NCBI GenBank assembly: GCA_013329105.1
Contig: DUKW01000052.1
Span: forward strand, 1-10,656
Reading direction: 5' to 3'
Length of the DNA: 10,656 bases
Origin: Candidatus Methanomethylophilaceae archaeon
GTDB lineage: Archaea > Thermoplasmatota > Thermoplasmata > Methanomassiliicoccales > Methanomethylophilaceae
The notes beneath the pieces were generated by a model that was not told the origin of the DNA, searched no databases, and was given only the letters and a program-made list of their open reading frames with translations. Shown here piece after piece: positions 7,295 through 10,656 of the stretch. The position numbers and the translations under genes are program-made. Every line of letters begins with the position of its first letter. Position 1 is the first letter of the stretch.

Positions 7295-9172
7295 AGGTAC
7301 AGCGGTATTTACCTCTATCTTAGCGATAGGTTTGATGGCATCCACCTTTACCGTGAAGTTTGTCTCAGACCTGCTTCCATAGTAGTTTTCAACGGTAAGA
7401 TTGACTGTGCATTCACCACCACGTTCGTAGGTATAATTCACTTGCTCATCATTACTGGTGCTGCCGTCACCGAAGTCCCAAGTATAGGTTTTTAAAGGGT
7501 TGCCGTTACCATCGGTTGACTGCGAAGCATCGAACGTCACTTCTCTGTTCGCCCCGACGATGTAGTATTTCACACCGTCATCCGTTTCGGCATAGGCGTA
7601 TTCACTGGAGACTATGGCGCCCACTGCAGTCGGATCGGTGGAGGTGGTCACTGTCATGTTAACGCTGGCATAGCCACTATAGGCATCCACATCGAATGTG
7701 AACACCCCAGCATCCTTGCGCTCTATGTTTAGGTAAGCGGTCTCAAGCGATCTGAAATCCATTACCTCATAAGATTGCGGCAATACAAAAGTGTAGCTAT
7801 AGTCTATATTTGCGGTGTCATAGGGCAGCTTTGCCTTCAGATTATAGTTTACCTTATCAGCAGTGATGCTGTCCAGAGCGCTATAGCTGTCGTTGAGGTA
7901 AATAGTGAAGCCGTCAGTGCTTTTTGTATTTCCCTCTAGACCAATAGCCTCCACACTGAGTGTACTGCTGTGATAGCTGACACCGTCTACAGCCAAGAAG
8001 CCGTCAGTGACAGCTGGGAAGGCAGCAGTCCAGCCTTCAATCAATGAGAGGAAGCTGGCGGCCTCCGTTGCGTTCACCTCGCCGTCACCGTTGTAGAGCA
8101 TATCTATCTGCGCTCTTAGAGGAAGCTCAGAATAGGGCAGTATGCCAACGGAGTAGCCGCAGTCCATCATCATCGTCACGGCATATTCAAAGGTGGACAT
8201 GTTGTCTCCGAAGTCTATGCGATAGTTGACATCCCGCTTATCCTCTGCCGTCAGGGCGACTCTTATAGCGCCGCTCACTTTGCTGAGACCGTCACCGCTG
8301 ATGCTGTAACTGCTGCCGCTAACGGTCAACTCGCCGAAGACGGTCTTATATCCAGTGGCAACCACATAGATGTCATAAGTGCCATCATCCAGGACGGCAT
8401 TGAAGTTGCGTCCGTTTACATCGGCGTATCTTATGCGCTCATCATTCTCTCCGGAAGCATCCTTGTTGACGAAAGTCACATTCAGGTCGACATCCTTGCC
8501 CACAAAACCGTTGATCTTAAGTCCCGTCTGGAGGGAGATGTTGATGTCACTTCCGTCCACTGAATGGTTGCCGACATACGTCACATAATTCATAGTGGGA
8601 TGCTTGGCCTTCACGATCAGTGTGTAATAGGTATTGTTCTCGACAAGCATGTTTATGCTGGCAACTCCACTGTTGTAGACGGTACCATTCGTCACCGATA
8701 TACCTTTTCCTTCATCCAGGCGGTGTTGGGCAGTGACTTCTATTTCCGTGCCCGCGCTCACGCCGTCAACGTTGACATTGATGGAGACAGGATCGCTGAA
8801 CGGTATCAAGCCGATTATGATAACTTCCTCCTCGCCGAGATGATACTCATCGTCATAATATTCGATGAGGACGGTGTTGTACTGATAACCATCCATCTCA
8901 ACCCTTATGAGGTAATTGTCATGGGTCAGACTGTCGGTCTCCGCCGAGCCATCGCTTTCGGTGATCCCGTTATCCAACACTTCACCGTCGATGGTAGATA
9001 GGACATACCAATCCGCGCCCTTGATTGGATCGCCGTTGGTGGTGTCGGCAACTATAAAAGTGATTGGGCTGGCAGGCTCGTTCCAGCTCGCCATCGCGCC
9101 TAATGGGATAGTGAGTACGGACAGGAGCAGTGCCAGCATCACTATGCCTGTGGCAAGTCCTTTTGATTTCAT
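7292..9172 (-). CDS. Secreted PKD-domain surface protein, N-terminal part ending at a premature TAA
   Basis: I recognise the architecture, not a named gene. The 626 residues begin with a signal peptide (residues 1 to about 28: MKSKG, hydrophobic core, cleavage near AMA-SW). Residues about 35-300 hold several short beta domains of the carboxypeptidase-regulatory or Ig-like kind (GDPIKGADWYV, DGTYDIYVVATGYKTVFG). At 357-372 DMLYNGDGEVNATEAA resembles an EF-hand/dockerin calcium loop whose first ligand is missing. Residues 534-612 form a PKD domain (VTFDASQSTDG, WDFGDG at 565-570, YTYERGGECTVNLTV). A second PKD begins at about 613 (KPIAKIEVNTAVP) and is cut by TAA at 7292-7294; the frame then continues with the rest of that domain and a membrane anchor. 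Many NxT/NxS sites fit an S-layer or cell-surface glycoprotein. AAGGAGGGA lies upstream of the ATG. As it stands the product would be secreted without its anchor. Confidence 0.8.
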   Translation of the reverse strand: MKSKGLATGIVMLALLLSVLTIPLGAMASWNEPASPITFIVADTTNGDPIKGADWYVLSTIDGEVLDNGITESDGSAETDSLTHDNYLIRVEMDGYQYNTVLIEYYDDEYHLGEEEVIIIGLIPFSDPVSINVNVDGVSAGTEIEVTAQHRLDEGKGISVTNGTVYNSGVASINMLVENNTYYTLIVKAKHPTMNYVTYVGNHSVDGSDINISLQTGLKINGFVGKDVDLNVTFVNKDASGENDERIRYADVNGRNFNAVLDDGTYDIYVVATGYKTVFGELTVSGSSYSISGDGLSKVSGAIRVALTAEDKRDVNYRIDFGDNMSTFEYAVTMMMDCGYSVGILPYSELPLRAQIDMLYNGDGEVNATEAASFLSLIEGWTAAFPAVTDGFLAVDGVSYHSSTLSVEAIGLEGNTKSTDGFTIYLNDSYSALDSITADKVNYNLKAKLPYDTANIDYSYTFVLPQSYEVMDFRSLETAYLNIERKDAGVFTFDVDAYSGYASVNMTVTTSTDPTAVGAIVSSEYAYAETDDGVKYYIVGANREVTFDASQSTDGNGNPLKTYTWDFGDGSTSNDEQVNYTYERGGECTVNLTVENYYGSRSETNFTVKVDAIKPIAKIEVNTAVP

Positions 9173-9182
9173 TTGTTGTGTT

Positions 9183-9259
9183 CCCTCCTTCGACCGGTAC
9201 CCCTCAGTACCTGTGGACAGGTCAATCGCGTGCCCTATTGCGTTGCCATTAATAAATAT
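9183..9259 (-). promoter_or_regulatory. Promoter and 5' leader of the surface protein gene
   Basis: Read leftward: an A/T-rich TATA-like stretch (TATTTATTAA) at about 9249-9258, then a leader of roughly 50 bases, then AAGGAGGGA at 9182-9190, whose GGAGG core is 11 bases from the ATG. In the leader lie a 6-bp inverted repeat with a two-base loop (9209-9222, ACCTGT/ACAGGT) and an adjoining GGTAC/GTACC inverted repeat (9196-9211) that shares bases with it, so the two hairpins are mutually exclusive. The remainder of the 9173-9295 spacer shows nothing further. Confidence 0.5.
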
Positions 9260-9295
9260 TGTCTACGTTAGAAGGCAGCCAGACCCATGTCCGGA

Positions 9296-10453
9296 TTAAG
9301 TTACTATTTCCTCAAGTCTTTCTTGTTCTAAGGCACGCCTTATTTCCATAGCCAGACGCCTGCCGGTGCTCATCTCTTTTCTCCATAGTGTATTTCCATA
9401 CGGATGGCCCACAGCCATGTGCACATTCGTCCCGCCGCCTATCCTGGGTGCGACATCGTATATGTAAAAATTGAGGTCTTTATCGACACAGGTCTGTAAG
9501 CAGAAAGGACCGATTATTCCCGGGTGATAATGTTTCTCGGCAGCCTTCACATAGCGCTCGGCAAGTTCAAAAGCCTTCTCTAGCAACGATTCCCGCAGCG
9601 TTGCAGAGTTGTGACCACAAACAGTGTATTCCGGCAGTACTCCATCCTTCTCCAGCCCTATCTGTTGACCGGCAGGCAGGCGGACGTAACCGTCCAAAGA
9701 GCTTTCGAAACGCCAGTCTATACCCAAAAGCTCTATCTTCTCGCCCCTCTCTTCCAAGGGGGAATAAAAGAAATCAAGGTTGAACACTGGGCCGATGACA
9801 TATTCTTCCATTCTGGCACTGTCGAGAAAGTCCTCTTCGATGATTCCCTGTGCGATCAACTCTTTGCTTTTGGCGTAGAACTGCTCTGGTGAAGAGGCGG
9901 TGAAAAACCCCCTCTCCAGCGTCTTCACTTTATGGTGTACCTTTACTATGGTGAGTCTGTCTATGTCTTCGGGCGAATCTATCTTTTTGGGATAAGGCAG
10001 TCCAGCCTTCTCCAGCAGCCAGTAATAGTCCTTCTCATCTCCCCTCTCCTCAGAGCGAAGCAGGTTCCGGCTGCCGACTATGGGCACAGCGAAATCGTTT
10101 TCAACAGAGTCTATCCCGCAGTAAGAGACGAATGAGCGGTTAGGTATGAAGAGAGTGTTGCTCTCCGTTAGGAATGATTGTGCTGCAGGACGGATGAGGT
10201 CTTTAAAACGGTCCAGAATGAGCACGTCGTCCACAACACCTCTGGTCACTTGGCCGGAAGGGTCCTTTTGGCTGCGGAAGTAGTTGGCAAAAGTGCGTTC
10301 TCTTCCTTTCTGGCATATGGCAAGAGTGCCGAATCCCTCGGACACCGCGCCGTCGCATGTGTCAAGGGCAGAATGGGAAGCTACCACACCGATCCTGATG
10401 GAGGTGGGGTCGTAACCCTCTAGGATACTAAGTACCTGTTCACGATCGATCAT
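9296..10453 (-). CDS. purP: Formate-dependent AICAR formyltransferase (FAICAR synthetase), PurP
   Basis: PurP makes FAICAR from AICAR, formate and ATP, the archaeal route to the penultimate step of IMP synthesis in place of folate-dependent PurH. It has an ATP-grasp fold. The 385 residues show the family marks: VASHSAL at 24-30 with the conserved His27, IPNRSFVSYCG at 103-113, VGSRNLLRSEE at 126-136, the AGLPYPKK segment at 150-157, EEYVIGPVFNLDFFYSP at 216-232, LGIDWRFES at 243-251, DGYVRLPAGQQ at 254-264 and DVAPRIGGGTNVHM at 333-346. Length is slightly above the roughly 360 usual for archaea. The ATG at 10453 has GTGAT five bases upstream. It is transcribed leftward toward the surface protein gene with a 123-bp gap that has its own promoter-like box, so the two are probably separate units. 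Confidence 0.95.
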   Translation of the reverse strand: MIDREQVLSILEGYDPTSIRIGVVASHSALDTCDGAVSEGFGTLAICQKGRERTFANYFRSQKDPSGQVTRGVVDDVLILDRFKDLIRPAAQSFLTESNTLFIPNRSFVSYCGIDSVENDFAVPIVGSRNLLRSEERGDEKDYYWLLEKAGLPYPKKIDSPEDIDRLTIVKVHHKVKTLERGFFTASSPEQFYAKSKELIAQGIIEEDFLDSARMEEYVIGPVFNLDFFYSPLEERGEKIELLGIDWRFESSLDGYVRLPAGQQIGLEKDGVLPEYTVCGHNSATLRESLLEKAFELAERYVKAAEKHYHPGIIGPFCLQTCVDKDLNFYIYDVAPRIGGGTNVHMAVGHPYGNTLWRKEMSTGRRLAMEIRRALEQERLEEIVT

Positions 10454-10481
10454 ATGATCACTGCTGCGTAATCAGGGTGAG

Positions 10482-10498
10482 TATTATAAGTTTCTTTC
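10482..10498 (-). promoter_or_regulatory. purP promoter: BRE and TATA box
   Basis: Read leftward, GAAAGAAAC (purine-rich, BRE-like) is followed by TTATAATA at 10489-10482, 29 bases before the purP ATG. This is good spacing for an archaeal promoter with a very short leader that still includes the GTGAT ribosome site. Confidence 0.6.
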
Positions 10499-10499
10499 A

Positions 10500-10656
10500 A
10501 GGCTTCATGCCAAACAGATCTCGAGCGCCGTACCCGAAGATCACGGCGTTTAATAGTAATCAGTGTTAGAAAGGTTGCAACGGCTTAATGCTCTGATTAC
10601 TATTAAACGCCGTGATCTTCGGGTACGGCGCTCGAGATCTGTTTGACATGAAGCCT
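10500..10656. repeat. 157-bp near-perfect inverted repeat at the right edge
   Basis: The left arm 10500-10563 and right arm 10593-10656 are reverse complements over 64 bp with a single mismatch (C at 10510 against A at 10646). A 29-base spacer (10564-10592) separates them and carries the small palindrome GTTGCAAC at 10574-10581, nearly on the axis of the whole repeat. The arms include restriction-like palindromes AGATCT and CTCGAG and an internal GCCGT/ACGGC pair. No open frame or transposase is associated. The repeat touches the last base, so its full length is unknown. It could be a small non-autonomous mobile element, a terminal repeat, or an assembly fold-back at a contig end. Confidence 0.85.

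Noticed and set aside
10573-10656. A 36-base stretch (10573-10608) that looks like a CRISPR repeat, beginning GGTTGCAAC and ending ATTAAAC
   Set aside because: Only one full copy exists; the next 48 bases do not show a second copy starting, and the half copy at 10548-10563 is inverted as part of the palindrome. No cas gene is present.
10500-10656. The palindrome as a transcription terminator or tRNA gene
   Set aside because: It lies upstream of purP, not downstream of a visible gene; arms are far longer than needed, with no T tract, and no cloverleaf or T-loop sequence can be fitted.

Overview
The window looks archaeal. It carries an aRF1-type release factor with NIKS and GGQ motifs, a DTD2-type D-aminoacyl-tRNA deacylase, archaeal-type UMP kinase, PurP (the archaeal formate-dependent purine enzyme), TATA-like promoter boxes and GGTGAT/GGAGG ribosome sites. 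A large PKD/CARDB surface protein and the style of the winged-helix protein at the left edge suggest Thermoplasmatota, perhaps a Methanomassiliicoccales relative. That placement is inference from family resemblance; no methanogenesis gene is present to confirm it.

Layout, left to right. (1) A winged-helix regulator, leftward, is cut by the left edge and diverges from dtdA across a 105-bp spacer holding a symmetric TATA box. (2) dtdA (rightward) converges on pyrH (leftward) with a 6-bp overlap. (3) pyrH diverges from a compact rightward operon prf1-argS-rimI (release factor, arginyl-tRNA synthetase, GNAT acetyltransferase), with stop/start overlaps of one base. (4) rimI converges on a leftward lipoate/biotin-type ligase gene with a 17-bp overlap. 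(5) Further right, all leftward, are a long membrane-anchored PKD/CARDB surface protein whose frame is broken by one in-frame TAA, and then purP. (6) The right end is a 157-bp near-perfect inverted repeat directly upstream of the purP promoter and reaching the last base.

Most genes are core housekeeping: translation quality control and termination, tRNA charging, pyrimidine and purine nucleotide synthesis, and cofactor attachment. There is no sign of a defence or metabolic island. The two things that ordinary annotation does not explain are the single-codon interruption of the surface protein, which separates its secreted part from its membrane anchor, and the large palindrome at the right edge. 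Spacers are short; no tRNA, rRNA, CRISPR array or transposase was seen.
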